From: Strongylocentrotus droebachiensis
Taxonomy: Eukaryota; Echinodermata; Echinoidea; Camarodonta; Strongylocentrotidae
Direction: 5' to 3'
Assembly: GCA_035222895.1 (NCBI GenBank)
Contig: JAVYIG010000896.1
Span: 62,001-126,000, forward strand
Length of the DNA: 64,000 bases
Shown here: positions 1 through 11,462 of the stretch, piece after piece
Layout: every line of letters starts with the position of its first letter
How positions within the stretch are numbered: position 1 is the stretch's first letter
The notes under the pieces: model-generated
Seen by the model: only the letters and a program-made list of their open reading frames with translations
What the model was told of the DNA's origin: nothing
Database searches by the model: none
Made by a program: the position numbers and the translations under genes

Positions 1-35
1 GCGCAATATAGATATTGCTATAATCTATCATCCTC
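1..35 (+). mobile_element. 3' end of a tRNA/Deu-type SINE cut by the window edge
   Basis: The first bases match the 3' tail of the SINE at 55660-55970 read in reverse complement, including the GCGCAATATA motif and the flanking unique bases. The insertion is therefore shared by both arms, and the inverted homology continues to the left edge of the window. Confidence 0.55.
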
Positions 36-377
36 AATATAATAATCTCTGTCTTTATTCAATTGTATATATTCAAAACAACAAGTTTTCTTGAAATGTA
101 GTCGTGAATTATAAATAAATGTTTGCAAGAAACTCCCAACCTGCTTATTTCCGTAGGTTAAATCCCATGAAGTATAGTCCAAAAATTAATATTGTTTGAT
201 ATCATATTGTGTAACAACAGGCTAAACAGTAAAAGATGTTAATTTCAAACTTCTTGAAATCATTTCTACATGGTGCTTCATGTAGTAATAATACCATTTC
301 GATATTAAAAAAACATACAACAGGCCAGTTGAACCTAAAATTACAAGTTTAAAGCAAATTTAATGCATGCATGCATA

Positions 378-1670
378 TGTAACCCGTGGCATAGTGGCAG
401 GGGAAACCACTTTTAAATTATTACGCCAGGGTTCAGATAATAATAATTATCAAAGGATTGACTGGCTTTACTCACATAGACCACCACACATTCTCACGTC
501 TTATGTTGAGGTAAGTAGACTTTAAATAATGGTCGATAGGAAGTATGATTATATTTACTTAATACATGGTCCTTTAATTAATATATAAGTATAACATTCA
601 TCATCATCAACAACAAATCGAACAGCAAAATATCAATCTCATTTTAAATCTACTCACGGTACCGCTACTTAAATCAAGCGAGGGGGTGCGCGCGAGAGCT
701 CTCTAAAGGTTCAACCACGAACTGGATCCGATTCGAATTGCGATCGTCGTTGTCGTCCTCTGGATGTCCAGTTGCAACTCCCTAGCTACGTCAGTCATGC
801 TTCAGATGATTAGGCAGTCACCACGAACACCGTCACTGCAACTTGTTGAATCAATGAAGTTCTGCCATTGACTTATGAAGTTTCCTTCAGCATTCTGGGG
901 CCGTCAACACCCCTTTATATCGACTAGCGAAGAACGATGCTCTGTAGTTGTATTCTGGTTTAGAGTCTTAGTGTTGCTCAGTACTCAAAATGTTCCCATT
1001 CTGATTCGGCTTCGGGATCTGAGTTCTTAGTTCTGGGCTATGTCACTATTCTCGGTGTTGATTCTCAATCTGACTGATATAGTTCTTCTCAATTCTTCTA
1101 AAAGTCTGAGTTCTACATTTCGATTCTCAACCCGACTCTAACAATTCTTGTCAACTCTTCTCCGTCGATTATTCTTCGCCGATCATTCTTCTGAGGAGCT
1201 CTCTTCCTTACACTCACCTTTATACCACATTTACAATACATGGACCAGTGCAGGACTTTCCTAAAATGTTATTGGGCAACAGTTTGAGAAGGTGGGAAGG
1301 GTCATACAATATTCAATTCCCATTGGTCAACAGGTCCACTTCCTTTCATGTTCCCCCAAACTTGAATTCAGGGAAATCCTACCAGTCATACAGTATAGCC
1401 CGAAACATGACTCATAACTTTGATGGATTAGGCCATTTGACCAGTCTGTATTCCTGGCCGAAACCAAAACAATAATAAAATGGTCAAGGGTGTGTTTATG
1501 TTACCCCTGGGGGCAATATGTCTTTCTACACAGCCATTCTCAATGTTTTCAAAGTAGTAGTGGGCGTCATGATTCTCAGTATCATTATATGGCTGTATTC
1601 CTCTTTTGTTATGTACTAAATGTGAACAGAGTGAACTTTCCTTTAGGGTCATACCCTTATGGCCGTTACA
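378..1670 (+). mobile_element. Solo-LTR-like insertion, left arm only
   Basis: This 1293-bp block begins TGTAAC and ends GTTACA and is flanked on both sides by CATA, which I read as a 4-bp target-site duplication. The right arm near 55330 keeps an intact empty site with the same flanks. A TATA-like stretch lies near 911 and an AATAAA near 1473, which weakly favours plus orientation. TG/CA ends, the short duplication and the size fit a single LTR left after recombination of a Gypsy-like retrotransposon. I see no internal coding region. It is a fossil, younger than the split of the two outer arms. A non-autonomous DNA element with short inverted ends is the main alternative. Confidence 0.5.
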
Positions 1671-1760
1671 CATAATTTAAATCACCCAATTCCTCTAAAT
1701 CAAACTAATACAAGATGTTGTCTACATTGTTTATCATTACACGAATCAATCAATCCGCCA

Positions 1761-4700
1761 TTAATCCTCGCCACCGTTGATATCGCTCTCGCTGTCGTCG
1801 ACTTCCACATCACTGTCCCCGTCATCTCCGTCATCTAATCGAAATAAATAACACATTTTTGAAATAATAATTTCTACTAGGAACAACCCTTTCGGAGATT
1901 GTGCTAGGTCTACTCTACTTTTGAATTTCAAGTTACGTTTCATAGTGCGTGACGTAGCCTGATTTTACAAACTTATCAAAAGGCCTTTTCATAAAAGGAT
2001 CACGTTACGCCCGAATCGTGCCGTAATTGTTGGATTTTGCACGGTTTTGCGTCGAACAAAGAAAAATCAAAATAATTTTACGTAGGATATGGCCTATAGA
2101 AAACGATATGGGCCTGAAAAGGGGTGTTCCTTTTATTATATAAAAAGCTTCATCAATTTATGTGAGGATATATCCTGCTCTCATATCATTTGTTCAACAC
2201 ACGCTCCTATTTTTTTCCGAGGAGGGGGGAGTCAGGGTTTACTGGTACTACTTGCAATAACAGAAAACAACATGATAGCAAAATTGGCAGAACATTTTTC
2301 CTCAAGAAATGCACACTCGACTTTTCTATGAAGAAAGATGTCGAGTTGTGCGCCGAATTTCCCTATAACTTAGCAATGCCGATTTGTCGACGTAAAAAAA
2401 CAGAAGCATATAACAAATGAAAAATACATTTTGATCCGAATGAGCATGTACATTATGAATGGCTTCTTTAGATATCTACGTATGAGTGAATGAAAGCACA
2501 TGGGTGAACATATAAATAATATTAAACATTCCATGCAAATTTCAACATATCTTATTAAATATAATATGGTAATTTAGCTTTAAAACTCACTGATCGGTAT
2601 TGACTGCGTAGATGTTTTCCGGCTCATCTTTGTTATTGACTGGGTGGTTGTTGCGGGACTCTTGTGTGTTGCTGACTGGGTGGTTGTTGCGAGACTATTG
2701 TGTGTTGTTGACTGTATGATTGTTGCGGGACTCCTGTGTGTTGTTGACTGGGTGGTTGTTGCGGGACTCTTGTGTGTTGTTGACTGGGTGGTTGTTGCGG
2801 GACTCTTGTGTGTTGTTGACTGTATGGTTGTTGCGGGACTCTTGTGTGTTGTTGACTGGGAGGTTGTTTCGGGACTCTTGTGTGTTGTTGACTGGGTGGT
2901 TGATGCGAGACTATTGTGTGTTGTTGACTGGGTGGTTGTTGCGGGACTCTTGTGTGTTGTTGACTGGGTGGTTGTTGCGGTACTCTTGTGTGTTGTTGAC
3001 TGGGTGGTCGTTGCGAGACTCTTGTGTGTTTGTGACTGGTAGCTTGTTGCGGGAATCTTGTGTGTTGTTGAATGGGTGGTTGTTGCGGGAATCTTGTGTG
3101 TTGTTGACTGAATGGTTGTCATATGGCCCATCGAAGTGAATGTCTGATACGTTGTTGTATGACCTGATCGTGTTGTACGCTCTGAAATGATTGGAGACTG
3201 AGTAGTTACAAGAGCTGTTGACTTGTCAGATGTTGTATGCCTCTTTAATGTTGTTGACTTGCCAATGGTAGTCATGTGTCTGAAAAATGTTGTAAAATGG
3301 GGACTTGTGGTAGTCCTATTTTGTGTTGTTGACTGGGCTGTTGCTATATGGTTCTTCCGTGCTGTTACTGCTGTATACTTGTCAGTTATTGTGGTGTGAC
3401 TTTTTGGTGTTGTTGACACAACGGTTGTTAAGTGGCTCAGAAATGTTGTAGATTGGGTGTTTGTTCTAGGCTGGATCTCGGTGCGACTCGTCGTAATGTC
3501 TGGTGTTGTTACCTGTAAATCTGTACGAAAAAAATAAATACCTCAGAGGATAAATGCAGTATGGCCTTGTTTGAATTATCTAGATATCTATTTTTTAAGT
3601 TAGTGCTCTGCTAATTTGTTTACAATGTGTTTATATATCATCATTCAATTACATATTTGATAGACAGGATATAGACTAACTTAATCCGACATTACATGAT
3701 AGTGAAGCTGAATAAAACTGACTAACCCGCTATATTTTAGTGGATTGAAAACTTTCAAGTACCTGCGATATAATGACTTTTTACAAAACAATGGAATAAC
3801 CAGGTTGAACAATTAATTTGTTTCCCAGGCAATTAAGATTTTTAGACATGACTATTCAAAAACGCTTAATATGAGTAGGGCACTTCAAGAGATTCAAAGC
3901 TGTATCTTCCTGGTTACATTGTTGCTTGAATAACCTAACTTCTTCGGTACATGCAAGGTGTAGAATTTTCGTATATACCTGTTTCCGTTGGATTGATTTC
4001 CAGGATTTGTTGACAGTTTCTGTGCCTAAAACCAGGCGGACAGTTGCACGTGTACCCGGACAATAATTCAGAGCAGGTTCCTCCATTTGTACAGGGATTA
4101 TCAGCACACTCTGGATCATAACAGTATATTCAAAATAGTAAAGGAAATTGATATATGACATTCGTTCCTACAAGATGAGAGATGAGATATGTACTCGGAT
4201 GTTCGTTATAAACATGTTTGAAATATGATAATGATAATCTAGCATAGCGTTTAGCACATTATGATATAAGACCCCTTCTGCTATATGACCAAGTTTGCGG
4301 TATCCTATAGATGATCAGTCTATTCTGCTATACATAGCTTTCTCCAGTTGAATTTCGATAAATTAGATAAAAGTTTTGCTAGAATGAACGGATGGACGAC
4401 GGACGGACACAACAATACTATTATGTCTGAAGAACCGACTATTGAATCCCATTTGTTTAATTTCGCGTTTTGAAGACAGACATTCATTCATTCTTCAATT
4501 CTTGCATTTTCTTTCTTATATAAATATACACAATTCTTTGTCATGATGTAATGTGTTCCCTAATATTTTGAAGCGCCTTGAGCATTTAATTAAAATGGAT
4601 AATGGCGCTATATAAATCTCATGTATTATTATTATTGTCTGGAACTACTTACCGTACACCAGCTTGCACGCAGTGTGGAATTCCGGGCCTAGTGGTGATG

Positions 4701-5023
4701 GTTGAAACTGGTTTAAGACTTCCACTGCTACTTGATTGAGGATTGTTCCGTTCGATAAAATTATTGGTTTGCAGTCGTATTTTGAGAACAATTTACCTTA
4801 AACATAAAGATAATTCATACAAGGAAATTATTAAAATCGAAAGCTTGACTATGCAAATTATTTTTTAACAAATACATGTACGTGCAATACTTCCAGATAA
4901 AGAAAACAATCAAAATGTATATGGTAACGACATTGATGTCACCTACTAGGCCTATAATAAAAAATGTGTATAGCTTCAATGACATGTTATACCTAGGTCT
5001 CTCTTGCTCTCTCTCTCTCTCTC

Positions 5024-5054
<31 letters not shown>

Positions 5055-5357
5055 TGCTCGCTCAGTCATCACTTTCATTAATTTCCATCTACATCTTCAA
5101 AAAAGAATTCTGTTAAAAAAATGACATCCTTTATGATAACGTCCGTTTTTTCTTTTTATGTTTTTGTTGTCGTTGTTGTCGTTATTTGAGTTTGATTTGT
5201 TCAGACGTGTTGTGAGTGATTAAAAGTATTTGATTTAGTTGTACAATATTTTGGTTAGTGAGGAGAGGTATTAACTTGTGCTTTGGAGAAGATGCGTACC
5301 TGCCACAAACACCGCCAAGTAGAATATAAGGAGCAAAAGACGACACAGGGCTATCTC
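1761..5357 (-). CDS. Gene C, left copy: secreted EGF/mucin-like protein
   Basis: Exons on the minus strand in order are 5300-5357, 4653-4796, 3979-4110, 2591-3520 and 1761-1834. Joined, they stay open for 1338 bases (445 codons plus stop). The first encodes a hydrophobic leader (LCRLLLLIFYLAVFVAG). The second is the 144-bp two-cysteine domain (YDCKPIIL to HTACKLVY). The third is one EGF domain with six cysteines (NPCTNGGTC, YTCNC, HRNC). The fourth is a Thr/Ser-rich stalk with about 14 copies of a 12-residue unit like TQSTTHKSPATT. The last is an acidic tail ending INGGED. The exon with the initiator ATG was not identified. The acceptor of the leader exon lacks the pyrimidine tract seen in the right copy. 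The product is probably secreted and O-glycosylated; no function is assigned. Confidence 0.7.
2591..3520 (-). CDS. Mucin-like exon of gene C, left copy
   Basis: The exon is 930 bp and phase 1-1. It opens after TTCGTACAG and ends at ATCA before GTGAGT. It holds about 14-15 tandem 36-bp units encoding variants of TQSTTHKSPATT, against about 9 in the right copy. The repeat should be heavily O-glycosylated because most residues are Thr or Ser. Long open frames on the opposite strand are by-products of the repeat. Confidence 0.8.
3979..4110 (-). CDS. EGF-domain exon of gene C, left copy
   Basis: The exon is 132 bp and phase 1-1, encoding a single EGF domain. The cysteine pattern is ECADNPC, NGGTC, GYTCNC, PGF, HRNC, giving all six cysteines, followed by a short Thr-containing linker. 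The right copy has the same length with a few substitutions, for example CPPGF here against CQPGF there. Confidence 0.85.
4448..4635 (+). mobile_element. Deu-domain SINE, left arm only
   Basis: The 3' part reads AGCGCCTTGAGC followed by GGCGCTATATAAAT and a TATTATTATT tail, the signature of the Deu domain of deuterostome SINEs. The right arm lacks it near 52745, where the flanking bases join directly. It sits in the intron between the two-cysteine exon and the EGF exon of gene C, close to the splice donor. Confidence 0.7.
4992..5056. repeat. CT/GA microsatellite in a gene C intron
   Basis: This is an almost pure TCTCTC tract with a short interruption near 5025. The right arm has a related but differently sized GA tract at 52318-52385. 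Confidence 0.9.
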
Positions 5358-7309
5358 CTGATTTAACTACAAATAATCATCATAATGACTTGGATTTTTC
5401 AAATCTCATTTCACAGCAAAACCAAAACCTGTTATTACTCATTTTGATTAATTAGGACGCCTATTGATAAATTGATTGATGTGTTTATTATTTCAGCATT
5501 TATTCATCCATTCGTTTATTTATTAATAATCTATTAGTCATCAATGTTTTTTTATTTTATTTTTATTCATTCCATCCTCCAATTTATTACATTTTATTTA
5601 AAAGTATGGTAGTCTTTTCAGTGCCAAAAGGCCTGCTTGAACAAAGAAGTACAAGACATATATTGCCAATAATAAGCAATAGTGTTTTTATTTTCTCCCT
5701 GAACAGCACAATTTTTCAATGAAATTCAAAAACCAAACTGTGCACAAGAGACCAGTAAAATAATGCTCAAATACGATATTGATACGAAATATGTCTGTTT
5801 CAGCTTATTAGTGTAACTTATTGTGAAGGGGAATAGGTCTAATAATTTCACAGCAATTTGATCATTTCACAATTTTATTCCGACCGAAACCATTGTGCAA
5901 TGCTTGAAAGAAAATAGGATATATATTAATTTGACATTTCCAGACATACAAATCAAGTTAGAACTTTCAAACACACATTATTATCATCTCATATAAAATT
6001 GATCATTCTCTTGCTACAACGAAAACAAATCATGGGATACTGTAAATGCTGATGTAATTAAAGATATATATTACCATTCTGATGTTTCAAATTTCAGAGC
6101 TTGTGTCGCATGAATAGTTCTGTCCCCATCGATAACGAGGTGAAAGAGACCATTCAATGTAGAAGTTATCGTGAAATATATCAAATGTCGACCATATCAT
6201 TGTGCGATGCTTGTGTGCAATGACCAAAACGCAGTCCACTTCATTCTACACTTTGCTCATCATGTGTGTGTTTAACGCAGTTTACATAATCTTCATACCT
6301 TAGTCAACCATCTTGTACATTCAATAAGCTACAAAAAAAAGATGTAAGCGACTGTATCAGTGACGTGTATCCATGGTAACAATATATACAATTCCCTCTG
6401 TTGTCCACTTTTTTTCGTGTCTCCACTCTCCAGTATCTCTATACATGTATAACAAATCACACACCCTTTCTTCTTCATTTTTCTCACTAACTTTCTCTTT
6501 TCTACTCGATATCGATTGATGTTTGCACAAGTTTATGTTCAGCAAACTTGGTAAAAGCTTTGCCTTTATTCACACGTAAGCATTGACGTTAAAGGTACAC
6601 GAAGTATACCCCTGGTTCTATCTACATGTATATTTACATTTGTTAGCATTGAGCAGCGTGAGATAGCTTTATTTATTTTACGTAGAACTGTCCATAATTT
6701 CATGTCACTACATTAAAAGATCCATGCGCCTGGAATGGTGTCGATGGTAACGGTATAAAATATCATTGTCAATACATCAATAACTGGTTCATTCGTGATG
6801 GAACAAAGAAATAAGTCAATACATTAAACGATCGACCCCATTTTCTTTCTATAAATAATAGGTTGATGGTTAATAGAAAGAGAGCAGTTTGGAATCTATT
6901 GTACATACGTTATTATGAAGGGCTGCTGGTGATGGGGGGGAAAGGAGAAAAATGTATAGCTATCGTGGTTTAAAAGGAAACATCAAATTAAGATAAGTTA
7001 TTCATTCTTGCTATCACATTCACTGTGAAGAACTCTACACAGATATGGGAACATGTGACTACACACAAGTATAATGACAGAGTGTTTTTGGTTAGATTTA
7101 GTAACAGGGAGATCGGAGAATTACAAGACCTCTGTTTCCCATCTTACATTGTAACTATGAATTGTTCTCCCATTTTTAAGAACACTTACTTTTAAATAGC
7201 AGCATACCGACGTACCAATAAGAAATTCAGAGGAGACCTTACTTTATTTAATAAGATATACTCAGACAGGGCTCATCATCGATCACAAAATATCATAATC
7301 TATACAATA

Positions 7310-7460
7310 CCTCCAGTAATTGCCAGGTACGAATTTACACCGGGGTAGAGAGTGGCAAATTCGGATTAATGTTTTGCCCAAATTCATTAAGGCCAGGCTT
7401 GGTTTCGAACCCTCAGCCATTGGACTGAGAGTCATGAGTATAAACAACCATACCACGACA
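7310..7460 (-). mobile_element. tRNA-derived SINE fragment
   Basis: On the minus strand there is a tRNA-like head with a B-box-like GGTTCGAAACC, followed by the CATTAATCCGAATTTGCCAC body typical of the other SINEs in this window. The same insertion is at 49914-50064 in the right arm, so it predates the divergence of the arms. Confidence 0.6.
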
Positions 7461-8444
7461 AAAGGCTTCAGAATATCATTATTGAATCCCATTCTTCAAA
7501 TTAGTAGTACAAATCATTTAAATGCTAATTTATCAATACATAAATTCGTGATCATTTTAGCAGAAAATGACAATACCGTACTAGCCATAATAATAGTGTT
7601 GTATCCTCTCTTTAAACAGATATCCATTCTCCACATCCACGAGCATGACACTATATCTCAACAATTATCAGTTTATGTGGATCTGTGATCAAATATGTAT
7701 TTTATACAGAGTACGTTTTTTTACAGCTTTGAACGGTACTAAAATATTTTTCTCATTTACTCTCCTACAAAAAGAATTCAGAAATTTCGCAATTTTGGAG
7801 ATGTTATATCAACGTTTGTGAAAAGAGGAAATGAGACAAATTGAAAGAGATATATATGAATTAATTCCAGCAAAAAGGCACACAATACAGCTAATGTGTT
7901 CAACATTTAGCATACATTATTTCAATAAGTGTATGCCATTAGTGGGTAAGTCTATTAAATTCTTCTATATCGCGGTCTCTTTCTGTAAAGAAAAAATGTA
8001 ACTAAATACAAAAATAGTACCATTAACTTGAATTACATATTTGTCCAAATAAATCCGAAAATACGTCAACAAAGGACTACTGAGTAAACATTGAAAAAAT
8101 ATAAAAATGAGTTGTGTCACCTGAAGAAATGATGTCCCATTTTACCAACTAGCTTTAGAAATATATTGAACATTATTTTGAACGAAATTATAATGCTGAC
8201 TACCTATCCAGTAAAAATTATAACTTTAATCATGACACATCTTTATTAATTTTTTAAGTTTATACTTTTAACATATTTATTATTTTCATGATGCATCTTT
8301 CTTAATTCAACCTTACACCTTTCAATAAATGCTCGATTAACTAAGAAATGATAATAAGTATGTAGGGCTTATATACACAAAAATGAAATATTAGGCACAT
8401 TTTTAGATGAGAGATTAATAACGAAGCTGTTACACACATGCAGG

Positions 8445-8814
8445 CAGGCGCGTACGCAGGGGAGGGGGGTTGGGGGGTTAACCCCCCCCCCCCTTTGGTA
8501 TTTTTTATGTGTGTATTTTAAGAAGAAAAAACCTAAACCCTCCCCCCCCCCTTTGGTTTTTTTTTTTTTTTTTTTTATTTAAAAAAAAAAAAAAAATGCC
8601 TACCCCCCCCCCCCCCCCCGCTTATTCAGCGGCTGGCTGAGTCGTTGTGATTTTTCTGGGACCCCAAGAAAAAAAAAAAAAATGTCCTCTTCCCCCCTTC
8701 CCCCCTCCCCCCGCTTATTCAGCGGCTGGCTGAGTCGTTGCGAAATTTTCGGCCCGATTTCAAAATGTTAACCCCCCCCCCCCCCCCCTTGAAAAAATCC
8801 TGCGTACGCCACTG
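8445..8814. mobile_element. Non-autonomous hAT-like element
   Basis: The ends are CAGGCGCGTACGCAGG and CCTGCGTACGCCACTG, imperfect terminal inverted repeats of about 16 bp. Flanking 8-mers CATGCAGG (8437-8444) and CATTCAGG (8815-8822) match at seven of eight positions, as expected for a hAT target-site duplication. The interior is poly-C, poly-A and a repeated GGCTGGCTGAGTCGTTG motif, with no coding capacity. Confidence 0.7.
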
Positions 8815-9469
8815 CATTCAGGTGTTGACTGCTTCAATGAACCAACTATGCATAACTGTCATGTGCATTAGTTAATTATATAAATTATTCATTAAAAATG
8901 TGTGCTACATTTAAACATCCATCATTTTTTAAATCTGTTAACTTACATTGTTAAAAAAAACAAATAAAAGCAAACAGCAGACTAGCTCTGTTGAAAAAGA
9001 TGCGTCTTCTTTTTTGTTGCCATATTTTAGGTCGAATTGTACCATACTTTAGAGGCCATTTAACTAGTATTGGAGTATATATTAACAACAGGTATATGTG
9101 TATTTCGTTAAACAAAACCTTGTGCCCTTTGTACTCTGTAGATTGGATGTGCAGTTGTGCTTCATGGCCAGTCCAACCATTCATCCATTTACCAATCATG
9201 TCCTGCAAAATTCCCTAAAACGCCGATAATTTTTCACCATACAAAACGCTAATGTCACTTCAATAAAATATGACATTTAGTTATGACGTCACTTCGCTTG
9301 GTTCGTAACATGGACTCCAGTCCTCGCTTAATTCTCCAAGAGTCAGATTACATTATTATTATGATGATAATATTGAAAATTATGATGATAAGAAGAAAAA
9401 GAAGAACAAGAACAAGAACAAAAAGAACACACATTGTGTGCGGTCAAGCAGTGAATCCAATGACCGGGG

Positions 9470-9560
9470 TAATAGTATATTTGTAAAGCGCTTAGAGACA
9501 TTTTTATTAAGCGCTTTATAAAAATCAGATATTATTATTATTATTATTAAGAAGAACAAG
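9470..9560 (+). mobile_element. Deu-type SINE tail at the arm identity boundary
   Basis: The paired motifs AAGCGCTTAGAGAC and AAGCGCTTTATAAAAATC are followed by a TATTATT run. This is the 3' signature of the Deu-type SINEs here. Inverted copies of the two arms stop being identical in or just beside this element and the adjoining GAAGAACAA repeats. Confidence 0.5.
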
Positions 9561-9589
9561 AAGAACAAGAAGAACAAGAAGAAGGGAAG

Positions 9590-9810
9590 AAGAATGATAA
9601 TAATAATGATTTGTCTTGTTTATCAAGGATATCATCATCGGTATTAATGCTGTTCTCCCTGAGGGCCCTGCAATCACCCCTGCTTAAGACGCGCTACCAT
9701 GACATGGTGCTCAAGCATTCAAGACAGGTCTTCTTACCGCGGACCCATTTACTACACCAGGGTGGAGAGTGGCAATATAGATTAATATCCTGCCAAGGGG
9801 GTAGCGTGTT
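9590..9810 (-). mobile_element. SINE body fragment, left arm
   Basis: Read on the minus strand it has the GATATTAATCTATATTGCCAC motif region, CCACCCTGGTGTAGTAAATGGG and a CAGGGAGAACAGCATTAAT tail leading into ATT repeats. The tRNA head is missing. The mirrored copy is at 48243-48463. Confidence 0.6.
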
Positions 9811-9830
9811 AAATAAGTTTCGAGTATTGT

Positions 9831-11417
9831 TTAAGCAATAGATGTGATGTGCATCTTTCGTGGATATGAGAACACGCCGCTCGAGTTCTCAATAAAATTT
9901 GGATCCGACTCTGTGAAATCACCACAGCTGACGACCTTCTTGGTAAGTTTGTCTGTAAAGTATATCACCCCATCGTATAACATAACATCTTGTGGCTCGT
10001 AGTTACCAGATACGTCCTGGACCTGCTGCATGTTGTTACCTTGTAGATCAGTAAAGACGATACGTTTGGCGCCTTCGTCAGCGAAGTATATACGATTGTC
10101 TGATATAGAATTGAAATAAAAGGAGTAAGAATCTAAATTTCTGACGAATTTTAACGTGTTGATTCCAAATCAATTGTTCATGCAAAACTAATAAGTAAAC
10201 ACACACTGCATTTGGCATATTTTGTATGTATTTATACATACTAAACATCAGCTTTAATAACATAATTTTTTAATAAAATCAAAGACTGAAAAGCATTTAG
10301 TTTTACTTCTTATGAATATAAACAGGTCGAGTTGCAAAACGTGTATCCTCGATCCTCATAACAAAATTCTGGCGGAGGATATCGTATGTTTTGATTTTAC
10401 GGGAGTTTTATTTCATCTCTTTTCGATGTGAAATTAATTTGTTGAAAAAAGGACACAATTCGAAAAAAGGAAAGGAGTTAGTGGAAAAATGATGTAGAAA
10501 TACACCATAATTTGATCAATATACACTCAGAATTTTGCTCACCTGATAGACTAACGTCTAATCCAACAATTTTGGAATACGATTCATCTGTAAATAACAA
10601 CGTTCGTTCCAACCCATCTAAATTAATCCGTTCTATCTTCTTTGTATGAGACCAGTATAGATGTCTATGATAAAACGAACAAGAGAATAAGGAACATGAA
10701 AAACATATCTGCCGATAACATGAGCTTCCGAAAACTTAACTCTTGGGATTGCAAATGTTTTGTTAGGATAATGATATTCATAGTGTTTTTTTGTAAATCG
10801 CTCATCTCTGTCAGACTTGACACTGGAGCTCCACAATTATTATTCCGGCTATAGCATGGTTGTCATTATGGCGCTTTAGCATTTCAAGGAATTTATTTCT
10901 GCTAGGTACCCATTTCCTCACCTCGGTTAAGTGTGGCACATGTAGATTAATGACTTGCCAAATGCCATGGTCATGTACTAGGTAGAATACATTCCCAACT
11001 TAAATAATGATGTTCCTGGATTTAAAAAAAATATTGAGAGGGAGAAAGATGTTCTTATTTGCTCGCCCCGATCTCTCTCTCTCTCTCTCTCTCTTTCTCT
11101 ATCTATCTCTCGCAGAATCCATACACTGGCGGAAAGAAGAAAGCCATTTTGGCAAGAGTCGTCAGCCCCTTAGGGTCTCTAGAAGAAAATGTGTCGCTAA
11201 GAGTCGTTGGTAACAATTAGTCGTATACTGCTGATAATTTGTCAAGATACACGATTTAATTTCGTAGATACTTCCAGATATATAGGTATTTATTTTGAAG
11301 TAGGCCTACATAAAAATACGATGGGTTGAACTAGTATGCTCTGCCCTAGAATAACCCAATGATTATTATTATTATTGTATTTATTTATTTATTTTTTATT
11401 TATTTTTTATTTTTATA

Positions 11418-11462
<45 letters not shown>

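Larger units (their letters stand above)
5358..9480. other. Spacer between genes B and C, left arm
   Basis: No exon is supported here. The stretch is AT-rich and aligns at roughly 90% with 48580-52020 in reverse. It holds a tRNA-SINE fragment near 7310-7460 and a left-only block from about 8350 to 9030 that includes an hAT-like element. An ATG-containing segment near 6310 is conserved in both arms and could be part of the missing leader exon of gene C, but that is weak. Confidence 0.5.

Noticed and set aside
2644-3139. Open frames on the plus strand of the VVDWVVVAGLLC and LLTGWLLRDSC type; similar at 54056-54374
   Set aside because: Antisense shadows of the 36-bp repeat of gene C.
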